A DNA stretch of 64,000 nt from Basidiobolus meristosporus CBS 931.73 (GCA_002104905.1 MCFE01000075.1:119341-183340), one strand, 5' to 3'; positions 23,139-36,134 are shown, counted from the first letter of the stretch. Translations and numbers: made by a program. Notes: generated by a model not told the origin, from the sequence alone.

Positions 23139-24937
23139 ATGGGCTGCGTACTTAGTTGCCTTTCGATGCAAATTTGCTCATGCTGCACCTCTGCTGCGTG
23201 CTCTTGTGCCTCTAAAGTGTTTAAAATTCAAGGCTCGATAGCCACCAGACTTTCCTATGCGGTAAGGACGATTTACCAACGACCTCAATTTTCCCAGTGC
23301 TCAACAGAATTTTGGTTAAATTTAGGCGATGTTCCTGATTTCTTCCTTGGTTAGTATTCGATTCAGCAAGTGTTTAACACTTTAGTAAATCCCTAACAGG
23401 ATTCTTATGAATGAATGTTTGTAGCTGTCATGGATCATGCTTAGTGACTGGGCAAGCAGCAAATACGAAGCTATCACTTACGGGTATTTAACCATCAATT
23501 GCCCAGACAACAATTGCTACAAAACCTATGCGGTAAGCTAGCTATTTCCTGAAGTCAAAGCACTTTATTTTTGTTTGCTGACTTATCGTTGCGATTTCAG
23601 ATCCATAGGATTTGCTTTGCTCTCTCCTTGTATCACTTGATTTTAAGTGCATTGGTATGGAACGTTAACGACAGCCGTGAGCCGCGCGCCACCATCCAGA
23701 ATGGGTCAGTTACACGGGGTATTATTCGCCACACCAAAATATTTACTGACTCTATGTTTATTTTCCTAGTTGGTGGGGACCTAAAGTATTTGTCTGGCTT
23801 CTCTTAACCGTGGTAGCGTTTTTCATTCCCAATCAATTCTTTGCCTTCTGGGGAAATTATATCGCCATCATCGGAGCGTCAATCTTCATTCTTGTACAGC
23901 TTGCACTTCTCGTCGATTTTGCACATAGTTGGAGCGAGTCATGCATCGACAAATGGGAAAATGACAGTAACGACAAGTGGAAGTACATCATTGTCGGTTC
24001 ATCTGTTGGAATGTATATCATCGTGCTGGTGTTAATCGGACTCATGTATGCCTACTTCGGGAGAAATGGCTGCGGCTTGAACCAATTCTACATCACGTTT
24101 AACTTGGTTCTCTGTGTTCTCATCACTTTCCTTTCGGTTCATCCACAAATCCAAGAAGCTAACAGCAAATCTGGACTGTCACAAGCTTCCATGGTTGCCA
24201 TCTATTGTAGTTGGTTGATTTTAAGTGCTGTGATGAATGAGCCAGGTGTAGGCCACTGTAATCCCATTCGTAGTGGGGCCCCTCGTCATACAGCAGTTCT
24301 TTTTGGCGCTCTCTTCACCATTGTGGCCATTGTATATTCCACATCCAGGGCCGCCACCCAAAGTAGCTCGCTTATCAGCCCTACCGATTATGACCCAGTT
24401 AACTCGGCTTCGGCGGTTCCATTGATCGACAGCCAGCCTGGAAGAAGCCAAGGAATGAAGTCAGAAGCGCTAATGGCCGCCATAGAAAGCGGGTAAGTTA
24501 AAGTGAATTTACTGGACCCCGAACCTATCGGAACGAAATATTGATCTTCAACACTTCCAGAGCTTTGCCTGCTTCCGCTCTAAACAGTGGGGAACATTCC
24601 GACGACGAAGATGAAGAATCAGCAACTGCTACAGATGACGAAAAGCACGGATGCCAGTACAACTATACATTCTTCCATGTCATCTTTGCCATTGGGGCTA
24701 TGTATGTGTCTATGTTGTTAACCAACTGGAATAGTATCAAGCAGGACGAGTATGTGATCATTGGTGCCAGCTGGCCCGCAGTCTGGGTTAAAGTGGTTTC
24801 CTCATGGATCTGCTTTATTCTGTACAGTTGGTCACTCCTCGGACCAATTCTATTGCCTGACAGGGTACAGTACTTTGATTTATGTGACCTCGCATTTAGC
24901 AACTAACCTTTGCATTGCCTCGTAGGATTGGAATTAA
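23139..24937 (+). CDS. SERINC/TMS1 family multi-pass membrane protein
   Basis: Seven exons: 23139-23261, 23326-23349, 23425-23532, 23601-23704, 23770-24492, 24561-24864 and 24926-24937, 465 residues. The start MGCVLSCLSMQICSCCTSAACSC is the SERINC signature, followed by TRLSYA. A 24-base exon (AMFLISSL) and the next (LSWIMLSDWASSKYE) restore the first membrane helix. Later parts include IHRICFALSLYHLILSALVW, a string of hydrophobic helices, and QASMVAIYCSWLILSAVMNE, diagnostic for the family. The last exon codes only Asp-Trp-Asn and the stop. SERINCs are endomembrane/plasma-membrane proteins with lipid-scramblase activity, first linked to serine-lipid synthesis. A Glu/Asp-rich loop near the sixth exon start is cytosolic by analogy. 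Confidence 0.9.
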
Positions 24938-25269
24938 TCCGGCTATCGCCCTCCCCCCAAATTAGTTCAGCCAGTCCCCATTTTTGTGTAATCTCCTATC
25001 GATACTAAATCCCCATGAAGCTCAATAAATCGCTAAATAATTCACCACAGTTGGTTGTAAGGTTGTACAGAGATTATTGGGTGACCCGACTCTAAGCCAC
25101 CTGGTAATGCGGAGAAGCTCAACTGACAGATAAATGGGCACTTTCTACAAGCCACGAACATGGGAGGTTTATTGAATTGGAAGCATGAAATGGGAATCAG
25201 AAATTCTTTGTACAGCACTTGAATCTAACTGTTGATGCATAGCAAAATGGTGAAATGATGCAAAGTAGC

Positions 25270-26711
25270 TTAAACCAAGACCTTGTAGCGCTCGTAAGCC
25301 TCCTTGTGGAGCTCTTCACGATGGTCTGGATGGGCAATGTCGATCATGGCTCTGGCTCTCTCCAACAGATTCTTGCCGAAGAGGTAGGCATAGCCATACT
25401 CGGTAACGATGTAGTGAGCATGGTATCTGGAAGTGACCACACCAGCGCCGGGCTTGAGGGTGTTGACAATCTTAGAGTTGCCAACAGCATCTGGGTTACC
25501 CTTCACGCGAGTGGTTGAAGGAAGGCAGATAATAGGAATACCACCCTCACTCAAAGCGGCACCACGTTCGAAGTCGACTTGACCTCCGACACCGGAGATG
25601 TGGCGAGTACCGATGGAGTCGGCGCAAACTTGACCAGTGATATCAACTTCAACAGCAGAGTTGATGGCGGCAACCTTGGGGTTTCTAGCAATGACAACAG
25701 GGTCATTGGTAACGCTGACGTCGACGAAGCTGACTTCCGGGTTGTCATCAATGAAGTCATAAAGAGTCTTGCTACCGACAACGAAAGAGGTAACAACCTT
25801 GCCAGGCATGAACTTCTTGTTTCTGTTGGTGATGACGCCACTCTCCATGAGAGGGATGAGGCCTTCCTGGAACATCTCGGTGTGTACACCCAAGTTCTTG
25901 TGGTTAGTGAGGGCGGCCAAGACTGCATTGGGAATGGAACCAATACCCATTTGGAGGGTGGAGCCATCATCAATGAGGCCAGCAATGATTCTACCGATGT
26001 CACGATCCTGTTGATTCATGGAGCCGCTGAAATGCTCTGGGAGCTTCTCGTCAACATCAGGGACAATATAGTCGAAGTTGTTGATGTTGATCAATGCATC
26101 ACCGTGAGTACGAGGCATGTTAGGGTTGATCTGAGCAATAACGATATCGGCAGTTTCAACGGCAGCGATGGAAGTACAGGCTTCAACACCAAGGGAGACA
26201 TAACCATGCTTGTTTGGTGGGGAGACGTTGAGAAGCGCCACGTTAGGACGGGTAATGTTGCGGCGCATCAAGGCAGGAAGTTCACTGAGGAAGGTTGGTA
26301 CGTAGCTACCGATACCAGCTTGAACAGCCTTTCTTTGGTTGGGACCGACGAAGAAGTTGTTGACGAAGAAAGCTTTCTTCATTTCCTCGAGACTGGGAGG
26401 AACGGCAAATTGATCCTTCATTTCAGTGGTGGCAGTGAGGGGGCAGCAAGGGTTGGGGCTTCAATATGAATGTGGATGCACTCGACATTCTTCAACTCTT
26501 GGTAACGTTGGGCAAGGGCAAGGGAAAGAGCACGGGGGAAGGCAGCAACGCCATGAAGGTAAACGCGGTCATTGTCCTTGACTACAGAGACTGCCTCCTG
26601 GGGGGTAACAATCTTGGGGGTCTTCTTGGTAAAGAGAGTGCGCTTGGAGGTAGCGTACAAGGCTCTGTTGAAGGAGCCGACACGAATAGCAGAATGACGC
26701 AAAGAATTCAT
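25270..26711 (-). CDS. Mitochondrial acetyl-CoA hydrolase / 4-hydroxybutyrate CoA-transferase family protein (apparent frameshift)
   Basis: Minus strand. The first part (26711 to about 26457) starts MNSLRHSAIRVGSFNRALYA, a basic, acid-free presequence, followed by PQEAVSVVKDNDRVYLHGVA of the CoA-transferase fold. The second part (about 26456-25270) carries FVGPNQRKAVQAG, LGVEACTSIAAVETADIV, MGIGSIPNAVLAAL and GGQVDFERGAALSEGG, and ends in HREELHKEAYERYKVLV. These fit the Ach1/4HB CoA-transferase family, which moves CoA between short acyl groups in mitochondria. The two parts are in different frames. The join falls at HIHIE followed by CCCC, where relatives read E-G-P: one missing G would restore it. 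No intron fits. It is either a real lesion or an assembly error. Confidence 0.8.
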
Positions 26712-27561
26712 TTCGAAACCAATGTACGTCAACAACGGATTACGCATTGAGGTTATATACATCATCGAACGGTCGAGAACGGTCTAAACCATTTAGAGAA
26801 ATCGGCACTCTGCCCGTGGGGAACCGAATTTTTTTATTTCCAGCATCCACAATGATCATCCTGAACCTAAGTTTTAAAGTGCGAGCTCCAAAATACTTAA
26901 CATAATTAGCAGAAGGATTCAAATCAAAGGCCGTTTTGGACCGCAACCGAGCTAAGCGAATCATGTTTAGAAAAGATAGCCGTACCACTACAGCCAATTG
27001 TCATGCGTATGCTTAAGTCCAAAGAGGCAACTATTTTGGACAATGTAGTATTCCTCAGCCACGCTCGTGGGGAACAAATCTATTGGAAGTAGACAATTAA
27101 TGAGCCACTAAGATCTTGACTTATTTGTTTATCAGGAACTTTCAAAAGTCCGATCCCTTCTGCTTTCAAGTGGAGCTGGAGCTTCAGTTTTGGACAACGA
27201 TGCTAGAGCTTAGGCATGGTCATTGGTTCTATGAAATACCTGAAATGCCTGCAAATAGTGAAGCTCCCAATCATGTATAAAAATAGTGAAGCTGTCAATC
27301 GTGTATAAAATATAATATACAATTCGCTCGTGTAGCGTGATGGGCCAATGGATGCCGCTTATTTTCGATGGCCGCCTCGAAGCCCGTCACAATGTATTAA
27401 CAGATATGGATAAAAATAAGACCTTCGTTGCTATCGCATGGTTGCACGCAGTTGGTTCGTGGTAACTCTGAAAACACCCATCTCTTCCAATGGCTTCAAT
27501 GGCAGTTAGCTAGCGAACGTAAAGATAGCTTACAACGTTTAGTAAAAATAGCAGCCAGGCT
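26712..27561. other. Intergenic region / unresolved 5' end of the GT34 gene
   Basis: About 850 bases. The left part is the presumed promoter of the minus-strand CoA-transferase. The right part should contain the promoter and first exon of the GT34 gene, whose ATG I could not fix. Confidence 0.35.
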
Positions 27562-28622
27562 TTGTATAAAGCATCGAGGTCATTGTCGGCCAACGTCAAA
27601 CAGCACGATGTCGGTGACTCTCAGACGTTCGTATTCCAAGGATGGCGGGCTTTGCGAGTTCAACGTTTGCCAAGGCGATATTGCTTGATTGGACTCTTCC
27701 TTCTTCTGATCATTACCATTGCATTAATCCCTAATTCACACAAGGCCAGCGCGGCCCGGCGGGCAAAATCGGTGTTGGGCTTTGATGCCGATCCAATGGA
27801 AGGTCCTCTACCCACGGTGCGCCCCGAAGAAATCGCAGTGGTCGTTGCTTTCAACAATGCCGAATCCCACTACTTGCCTCGATCCGCACACAACAAGGAG
27901 GAGTATGCCAAATTCCATGGATACCACTACATTGAAGATGGCATATATGACACTTCCCGACTTCCCGTAAGCGCCTGTATACATGACCCTTGCTGTTCCT
28001 TGATTGACAAACCATTGTGTAGGCTTGGGGGAAAATTCTTACCCTTCTCAAGTACATGAAGAGCTATCCCGAGATCAAATGGTTTTGGTGGATAGACATC
28101 GATACTGTGATCTTGGATCCGTTTGTCAAGCTTGAGGAACATATCCTGGGCAACCTCACCCAACCCAAGTACGCCGATAAGGACTTTGTGATATCCTGGG
28201 ATTGCAATGGCATGAACGCTGGTAGCTTTATGATCCGAAACTCGCCCTGGTCGGTCGATTTCTTGCAGCGGGTTTATGCTCCGGAGTTTGCTCATCGGTT
28301 TGGCTACGCGGAGCAAGGGGTTTTCCAGTACCTCTACCAAACTGACGAAGAGGTTGCCAACCACTTTTACTTCGTCAACCAGCGAAAATTCAATGCATTC
28401 CCGCCCGAGGCCTGCGGGGAAATGGACACCGTCCACACTTACCGTGAGGGTGATTTCCTTATCCACTTGGCCGGTTGTTGGGTAAAGTCACGGAACAATT
28501 GCAAAGAGCGGTTCAATGAGTTCTGGAATCGGAGAATCCCCGCCCCAGTGAGGAATGGGGCCCAGCTTACCCAAACAGTTCATGAGCCGTTCCCCACTTT
28601 TGATGCGAGTCATTCGGATTGA
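27562..28622 (+). CDS. GT34 family glycosyltransferase (Mnn10/Gma12-like), start unresolved
   Basis: Two visible exons, about 27562-27966 and 28023-28622. A basic stretch followed by CLIGLFLLLIITIALI forms a type II signal anchor. The catalytic part has VVVAFNNAESHYL, NKEEYAKFHGYHYIED, AWGKILTLLKYMKSYP and WFWWIDIDTVILDP, with the DxD metal-binding motif as DID. Later come NGMNAGSFMIRNSPWS, EQGVFQYL and HLAGCWVKS. GT34 members are Golgi alpha-1,2-galactosyl- or alpha-1,6-mannosyltransferases that build N-glycan outer chains. No ATG opens this frame upstream of the anchor. An ATG at 27608 is in another frame, so a short upstream exon or a frameshift is likely. The catalytic domain looks intact. 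Confidence 0.85.
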
Positions 28623-28907
28623 CATTCATCATAGATCATCTCGAGTATCGAAATAAACTGCACCGTTGTAAATCTCCCTTTATTCCGACTTTTTACAAAT
28701 AGTACAGAGATTTCGGTCGGAGCAGTAGGTGGTTGTATTAAATAGAAAAAGTGAATATTATCTGTAGCAGCGCGAAAATGTTGAATAAACAGGAAGAGAA
28801 GTGTCTAGCAGAAGTGAATGTTGGCCTCAATGAAAGCGTTGAGAAGTCTAGAACAGATGGTATCGTAAGAAACGCCGCCAAGGGTTGCAATTGCAAATGC
28901 CAAAAAC

Positions 28908-30333
<1,426 letters not shown>

Positions 30334-30823
30334 TAGTGTAGAAAATTGGCTTCAGTCCAATGCGCGGTATGAATGAACGGGAGTTCCGACGGGTCGCCCG
30401 AATCGGACCATTCCATAGTCATGGAAAAAAAGAAAAAAAATGGAATTTTCATTTTTTCACTACGGCCGTTCCAAGCACATAGCACGGAATGCGGGGAATC
30501 TTGATTAGTCTTGGTTAACCTTGACATACTCTCCTCCAGAAGAACCGATGCAGATGGTTACTGAACGCCAGGCTCAATCTGATAAAACCCCAAACTTGAT
30601 CGATTAATCGAACTGCTTCTATGCTGGCCACTCAAGATTTTATGCATTCGTAAAATTTTCATCTCATTCTTCCTTTTGGGCAGTTTCCGGGGAGACCGAT
30701 TTCATGATTGTCGGTTAAAAGACATACTGCTCTGTGTTGCGTTGTGGTAATAGAATTCGGTGGTTTTAGGTTACAAGTAGTCGAACGTTACGGAAGTGAA
30801 TCTCTTGCATCCTCCTCATTAGT
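30334..30823. other. Shared upstream region of DIM1 and the PPR gene
   Basis: About 490 bases between divergent genes. No further gene seen; it presumably carries both promoters. Confidence 0.4.
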
Positions 30824-33277
30824 ATGTTACGACCGTTCCCGGTACTAACCAGACGGTTTGGTGTCGCTCCTCGCTGTTGCGCCACAAGAGTCACGTATTC
30901 CTTCAACCAGCGAGCAAAAGCTCTTTTTGAGCCTTCTTTACTCTCTGCAAAACCACGTTTCTCAAGCTATGTGGGTCAAGCTCAAAGCCATTCTATACAT
31001 CATTCTCGAGAGCGATTTCCGCAGCACGCCTCCTCCAATTCTGCGGCCACACCCGAACCACTGATAAAAGCTTTGAAAGCTAAGGATAGAAAGGCAGTAT
31101 GGGAGGCGTTCCTGACAGCAAAAGAGGCCCTGATAAGTCCCGAGCATTACTCGAGGCTTCTTACTTTACTTGGCCACAGTCGTTCCAAAGGTAGAATAAT
31201 AATAGAGTCCATGAAGAAAAATGACGTCCAATTCAGCACGTCCCAGCAATACGTTCCATTGATTTCGTTTTATGAAAGGCACGGAGAGACGAGACAGGCG
31301 GATACACTTCAGCAAGATCTTAAGCAGCAGGGCTTACGGTTCAACACACATGCATACAACACACTAATCGACCTCGTAGGTGGCAGCAAGCCTTATCGAG
31401 CCTTCGAGATTTTCCAGGCCGCCTCGAAGAACGAATTTGTCCCGAACCGAGCGACGTTTCATATACTACTTCGCCTCTGCAAAAAGCATAGCTTCAACGA
31501 TCTGATTTCCAAGGTCTATTCCAACATGCGGGAATCTGGGTTCAAGCCATCGCTGATGACCTACAACATCCTTCTCGATACCTACACCAAGCTTCACCAA
31601 TTCAAGAAGGTGGACGAGCTCCACAAAGAAATGAAGGCAGAGGGCATTGCACCAGACGTGTTCACCTTTTCCATTCTTCTGAATGGATATGCTTCGCGAA
31701 GAGACTGGAACTCAGCTGTACGATTGTATGAAAAGATGCGCGCCCAAAGCTTCGTCCCCGATACAATTGGATTCAACTCGTTGATCAATGTGCTCACCAA
31801 AAGTCAACACACTGACCGGGCAATGGTGCTCTATCAAGACATGTGCCGGCTGAAAATACCCCCAACGGTCGTCACCTTTTCGTTGCTCATCAATGGTTTC
31901 CTCAAAGCCCAGCAATACCAAAAGGCTCGTGATCTTATGGACGATATGCTCAGCCGCAACATCCAGCCTGATCACGTGCTATACAACTCGCTCATCCACG
32001 GATTTGGCCAATCGGGGGATCTCGATTCAGTTTTCAAGCTGGTGGAGGAGATGAAAGGCCGCGGGCTTTCGCCAGACGTCGTCACGTACTCATCCATCAT
32101 TCGGTGCTATACAAGTGGCAAGAAAATCGACAAGGCATTGAAGGTCTACAGGGACATGTTAAGTGCCGGGGTTCGCCCCGACACTGTGATCTACTCGATT
32201 CTCCTTGATGCCTGTGGGAAACAGAAGAACATTGAGATGGTGAAGGAGTTGCACCAGGACATGCTATCAAACAGAGTTCCGTTGAATTCGGTCATCTATT
32301 CCAGCCTTATCCAGACATACTCCAAGTGCATGCCGCTGCAACAAGTTGTGGATCTTTATGAGGAGATGCGGAGGCGCCACATCCAGCCAGACACCGTGGT
32401 ATACACCAACCTGATCCAATCGTTTGGGGAGCACTCGCAGATGGATCAGGCCCTCGGCATCTACAAGGACATGCTGGATTCGTCGATAAAGCCCTCCTTG
32501 GTGACCTTCAACGTGCTGATTGACGTTTGCGCCAAGCAATCGGATGTCTTTCGAGCATACGACCTTTTTGTGGAAATGAAGAAGTGTGGAATTGAGCCTG
32601 ACGTGGTGTCGTATAACTCTCTCATCAACGCGTACGTCAAGAACCTTGATCTGGTGAGAGCCCAGCGTACTTTCGATGAGATGACGGCGGCCGGGCTTAG
32701 CGCATCTGTAGTAAGCTACAATACGCTGATCAATGGATATGCCAAGAAAGGGGATTATGAGAGAAGCCTGGCCCTCTATCAGGAGATGATCAGCAAGAAC
32801 ATCGCAGCCAACTCCCATTCCTACTCCATCATCATGCATTGCTATTCTCAGATGGGCAAAGGGGCTGCGGTCATTGACCTCTGGAAAGCTGCCAAAGCCT
32901 GTTCCTTCCCTCCATCCACATTCAACAGCACCATCTCGGTGTTACTAGACTCGTGCGGCTACAACGGTGACTTGCGAACGCTCCAATCGACCTGGCAATC
33001 GCTTAAATACGAGAGGTTTTCCCTTGACGAGAACAACTTCAACTCTTACATTGAAGCACTCTGTCGTCACTCGGCGATACACGAAGCAATCCGGGTTTTC
33101 ACCGAGGAGATGTCACTTATGGAGGTCAAACCAAGTGTCAAAACATGCCGTACATTGCTCACGCCACTCCACCATCACAAACGAACCACAGAAATCCATC
33201 AAGTATACCATCATTTAAAAACACACTTCCCCCAACTGTACTCTGAATTCCTGAGAGAATCCAAAATTGTACACTAA
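30824..33277 (+). CDS. Long pentatricopeptide-repeat (PPR) protein, probably mitochondrial
   Basis: Single-exon frame of 817 residues. The first 40 residues are Arg/Ser-rich with no acidic residue until about position 36 (MLRPFPVLTRRFGVAPRCC), a likely mitochondrial presequence. From about residue 110 to 790 it consists of P-class 35-residue PPR motifs, of which about 17-18 can be made out, with the typical cores TYNILLDTYTK, TFSILLNGYA, VTYSSIIRCYTSG, VIYSSLIQTYSK, VSYNTLINGYAKKG. The positions that set base preference (often Asn/Thr/Ser near helix A and Asp at the last position) are present, so it should bind RNA in a sequence-specific way. No SMR, DYW or other C-terminal domain is seen. 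Target transcript unknown. Organelle RNA stabilisation or translation is the usual role, by family. Confidence 0.9.
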   Translation: MLRPFPVLTRRFGVAPRCCATRVTYSFNQRAKALFEPSLLSAKPRFSSYVGQAQSHSIHHSRERFPQHASSNSAATPEPLIKALKAKDRKAVWEAFLTAKEALISPEHYSRLLTLLGHSRSKGRIIIESMKKNDVQFSTSQQYVPLISFYERHGETRQADTLQQDLKQQGLRFNTHAYNTLIDLVGGSKPYRAFEIFQAASKNEFVPNRATFHILLRLCKKHSFNDLISKVYSNMRESGFKPSLMTYNILLDTYTKLHQFKKVDELHKEMKAEGIAPDVFTFSILLNGYASRRDWNSAVRLYEKMRAQSFVPDTIGFNSLINVLTKSQHTDRAMVLYQDMCRLKIPPTVVTFSLLINGFLKAQQYQKARDLMDDMLSRNIQPDHVLYNSLIHGFGQSGDLDSVFKLVEEMKGRGLSPDVVTYSSIIRCYTSGKKIDKALKVYRDMLSAGVRPDTVIYSILLDACGKQKNIEMVKELHQDMLSNRVPLNSVIYSSLIQTYSKCMPLQQVVDLYEEMRRRHIQPDTVVYTNLIQSFGEHSQMDQALGIYKDMLDSSIKPSLVTFNVLIDVCAKQSDVFRAYDLFVEMKKCGIEPDVVSYNSLINAYVKNLDLVRAQRTFDEMTAAGLSASVVSYNTLINGYAKKGDYERSLALYQEMISKNIAANSHSYSIIMHCYSQMGKGAAVIDLWKAAKACSFPPSTFNSTISVLLDSCGYNGDLRTLQSTWQSLKYERFSLDENNFNSYIEALCRHSAIHEAIRVFTEEMSLMEVKPSVKTCRTLLTPLHHHKRTTEIHQVYHHLKTHFPQLYSEFLRESKIVH

Positions 33278-33608
33278 CAGTCGCATATGCACATTCCTCC
33301 ACACTAACATTGCTCCCTCCTACGCATTTTTGCCACATATTTTCATTCCATTTCACCAATCCCCCTTTATCTGCAACTCATTTCTCATCCATCATCCAGT
33401 TACTTGCCTTTAGCTTTCGTTGTAATATAGGATATGATATGCGTGATTTACCCAATTAATAAATGGCGCTTCATATGTTTAATGATTCACCAGTGGATCA
33501 CGTTAATCGGCAATTCCCATAAAAAAAATATGCTTCATATTTTCAATTTGCCCTCCGACCGGCTTTTACCCGTTCGTCCAGCTTTCTAGCGACCCAAGTA
33601 TTTGAAGC

Positions 33609-34390
33609 ATGGTGGTAAGCAGCGGCTGGTTGGTGCAGGCCATTTCAGCTCTAACTCCGTTGAATCCCACAGAAAATCAACCTTTTGTTCAAAGCTGAGC
33701 TTGTCAACGTAACCGATCTTCGACCAGAATCCGACGATTATGACTGGCATTTCAAGGTTGGATTTGTAGCTTGCTGTTTATTCTCCTCCACAGGGCACTA
33801 AATGGGATGACCACGAATGTAGATCAAGTGCAACAGCTGCCACGAGGTTGACCAGAACTGGATCACCCTCAACTTCACGGAAACCTCGGACGTTTCAGGC
33901 AGCCGTGGAGAAGCCCATCTCGTAATGCGTTGCAAGTTCTGCAAGAGAGAAAGCTCAGCATGTATAGTATCGTTATCCCAACTCCAGCCTGGTTTTTGGC
34001 GTACTTACAAGAAGGAAACCCTTTAGCTTTTGATGAATCCCAGAAGGTTCGACCATACACCATCGACGACTCAGGATCCTTTGCCAGACTGGTTACTCTG
34101 GATTGCCGTGGCCTCGAACCTGTGGAATTCGAGCCTAGAGTAAGTTCTATATTGCGCATCCTCTCTGAGTTGCGAACTAAGTTTTTTGGACCAGGATGGC
34201 TGGGTATGCAAGGGAGCCGAGTCCAATACTCCCTTCCAAGAGATCGACTTGACTGACCAAGAATGGGCAGATTACGATGATAAGGTAGGTAACCTAGCGG
34301 ACTCTTATTCCAACGGTCTACTAACGAACTATTTAGGCCAACGACGAGGTTAGTATCATGGAAATCGAGGCGAAGTTCGAAAAAGCATAA
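33609..34390 (+). CDS. CZIB / UPF0587 (DUF866) zinc-binding protein
   Basis: Six exons (33609-33614, 33673-33756, 33823-33961, 34027-34139, 34195-34284, 34337-34390) give 161 residues, close to the usual 160. The first exon is only ATG GTG. Key parts are INLLFKAELVNVTDL, IKCNSCHEVDQNWITL with the first CxxC, MRCKFCKRES with the second CxxC, YTIDDSGSFARLVTLDCRGL and EPVEFEPR|DGWVCKG. The four cysteines bind zinc, forming a compact beta fold conserved in eukaryotes. The human C1orf123 protein is the reference member; its role is not well defined. Introns are 58, 66, 65, 55 and 52 nt with consistent phase. Confidence 0.92.
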
Positions 34391-35082
34391 TCATGGTCAA
34401 GCGAAGAGCAAACGGCACATTCATCAATAAACTGAATGAAGAATAATCGAGATTATCGATGGTGGATAGAGACCAATGCACCCGCTCTAACACTGCAAGA
34501 TGCAAATGTTATAGTTCGGAACCTGGTGTTATCCTTTTATTTATCTAGTACGAAACATGGGGTGTATTCGCACTGGCTATTTTGGCTGGAGTGTCTTGTG
34601 CTTATGGTTTGGCCGAAAGGTTGCTTAAATAAATAGTGATATATATATATATATGCTTAAGTAATAGTGTTATATATGCATATGGGTTGCTCTATTTCTA
34701 TAATTGACAGGTGACGTGTGAGATGGTCGAGTCTTAGCCAAAGTGAGTCTGGCTAAGGGGAGTTAAAATGCGTTCCCATCACAGACCCGTGTTTGCGACA
34801 AGCGAGAACCGCGAAATATATCAACAACACAGTAATCAATCCATCTATCTATGTTTATCAATTTTTTCTCATTCGATATAGCAATGCAATTGTTGTGAAA
34901 TTATGACCTTGACTCTACTTAATTTAGTCAAGTACTCCGAGTTTGCCTATCCTCTAGAACTCACCTTCGCCGAGGGAATTTCTCTGAACATTTGCTCAGC
35001 TTTTCGTTTCCAAAGTTACCCGAAAGCTTCTTTTTTTGGCCATATATTTCAGTTCTCCAGGATACACTGATCAAACCCCGAG
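34391..35082. other. Intergenic region
   Basis: About 690 bases, AT-rich with a TA microsatellite near 34640-34656. No gene recognised; it should contain the Ras promoter. Confidence 0.4.
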
Positions 35083-36134
35083 ATGGTCTTATACAAGTTG
35101 GTTGTTCTTGGTGATGGTGGTGTTGGAAAGGTAGTGAGTTCGTCTGTTATGGAATCGTGTTTCTTGCCATATGCACTAGTCTCTTACGTTACAAGTTGGC
35201 CAGACACTAACTATAATACCCCTTCCTCTAGACGGCGCTTACTATTCAGGTTGGTCTTTAAGATGAAGTTGGTCGAAGTCTTACCATCGTGAGCTATACT
35301 TTAACCTTCCCATTATATTTCGTCTACTTTTCGGGTTTTTTGTCGTAACAGCTGTGCTTAAATCATTTCGTGGGTCAGTAGATATGTATTTCAAATGCAT
35401 ATGCTTTTGCTGGTCTAATCGATTCTTCTTCCTCGAAAACCATGCTTTTTGATATACAGAGGTATTTCGACGTGCTGATCTCTTTAATCTTGCGTTGTGA
35501 TATTCATTTTTCTCTCTTGCTACAACAGACATACGATCCCACTATAGAAGATTCCTACCGTAAACAGGCCGTCATCGACGATCAGTCGTGTATGCTTGAG
35601 GTGCTCGATACCGCGGGCCAAGGTAAGACAAAGCTCTGACCGGGTTTGTATTTAGTCGTCAGTAGGTTAACTTCGTTCCCCAGAGGAATACACCGCATTG
35701 CGAGACCAGTGGATTAGGTCAGTAGTTTGATATCACATTTTTAATTCAGCCGTCTTGGTGACTTATCGCTTATCAGAGATGGAGAAGGGTTTTTGGTGGT
35801 TTATTCCATTTCTTCACGTTCTACGTTCGAACGTGTAGAAAGGTTTAGAGACCAAATCATTCGCGTCAAAGATACCGAAAGGGTCCCAGTAATGCTAGTA
35901 GGAAACAAATGTGACAAGATCAACGAGCGAGAGGTTTCTAAAGAAGAGGGGCTTGGGATGGCACGGAGACTTGGCTGCGAGTTTATCGAAACTTCAGCAA
36001 AGACATCAGTGAATGTCGAAAAATCCTTCTACACCATCGTACGAATGATCCGTGCCGCGCGGGAAGGTAGCCAAAGGGTCGGAAACAATCCTAGCGAGAA
36101 AAAGAAGAAGAAAAGCAAATGCCTCATCTTGTAG
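35083..36134 (+). CDS. Ras2/Krev-type small GTPase with a putative 2-nt exon
   Basis: Proposed exons: 35083-35130, 35232-35249, 35352-35373, 35460-35461, 35529-35622, 35684-35717 and 35777-36134, total 576 nt, 191 residues. Switches and nucleotide motifs are complete: GDGGVGKT (P loop), YDPTIEDSY (switch I), [15 protein letters not shown] (switch II), NKCD and ETSAK. A polybasic EKKKKKSK precedes a CAAX box ending CLIL, so prenylation and membrane attachment are expected; a terminal Leu favours geranylgeranylation by general rule. LCLNHFV and [17 protein letters not shown] resemble the fungal Ras2 class rather than Ras1. Joining exons 3 and 5 directly gives a frameshift; a 2-nt exon AG between clear splice sites restores the conserved VETYDPT. 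Confidence 0.88.
35460..35461 (+). other. Putative two-nucleotide microexon of the Ras gene
   Basis: Context reads ATATACAG, then AG, then GTATTT. The flanking introns would be 86 nt (35374-35459) and 67 nt (35462-35528), in line with the size of neighbouring introns. A CTAAT branch-like motif lies in the first and CTGAT/TTAAT in the second. G plus AG gives GAG (Glu) and keeps the frame into ACATAC (Thr-Tyr). Confidence 0.55.

Noticed and set aside
26740-26997. 85-codon minus-strand frame upstream of the CoA-transferase
   Set aside because: Overlaps the transferase 5' region, no family likeness, composition like non-coding DNA.
35374-35528. Single 155-nt intron, or a U12/GT-AC intron ending in CAAC, in the Ras gene
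   Set aside because: A single intron breaks the frame; the GT-AC option lacks the U12 donor consensus and is less economical than the microexon.
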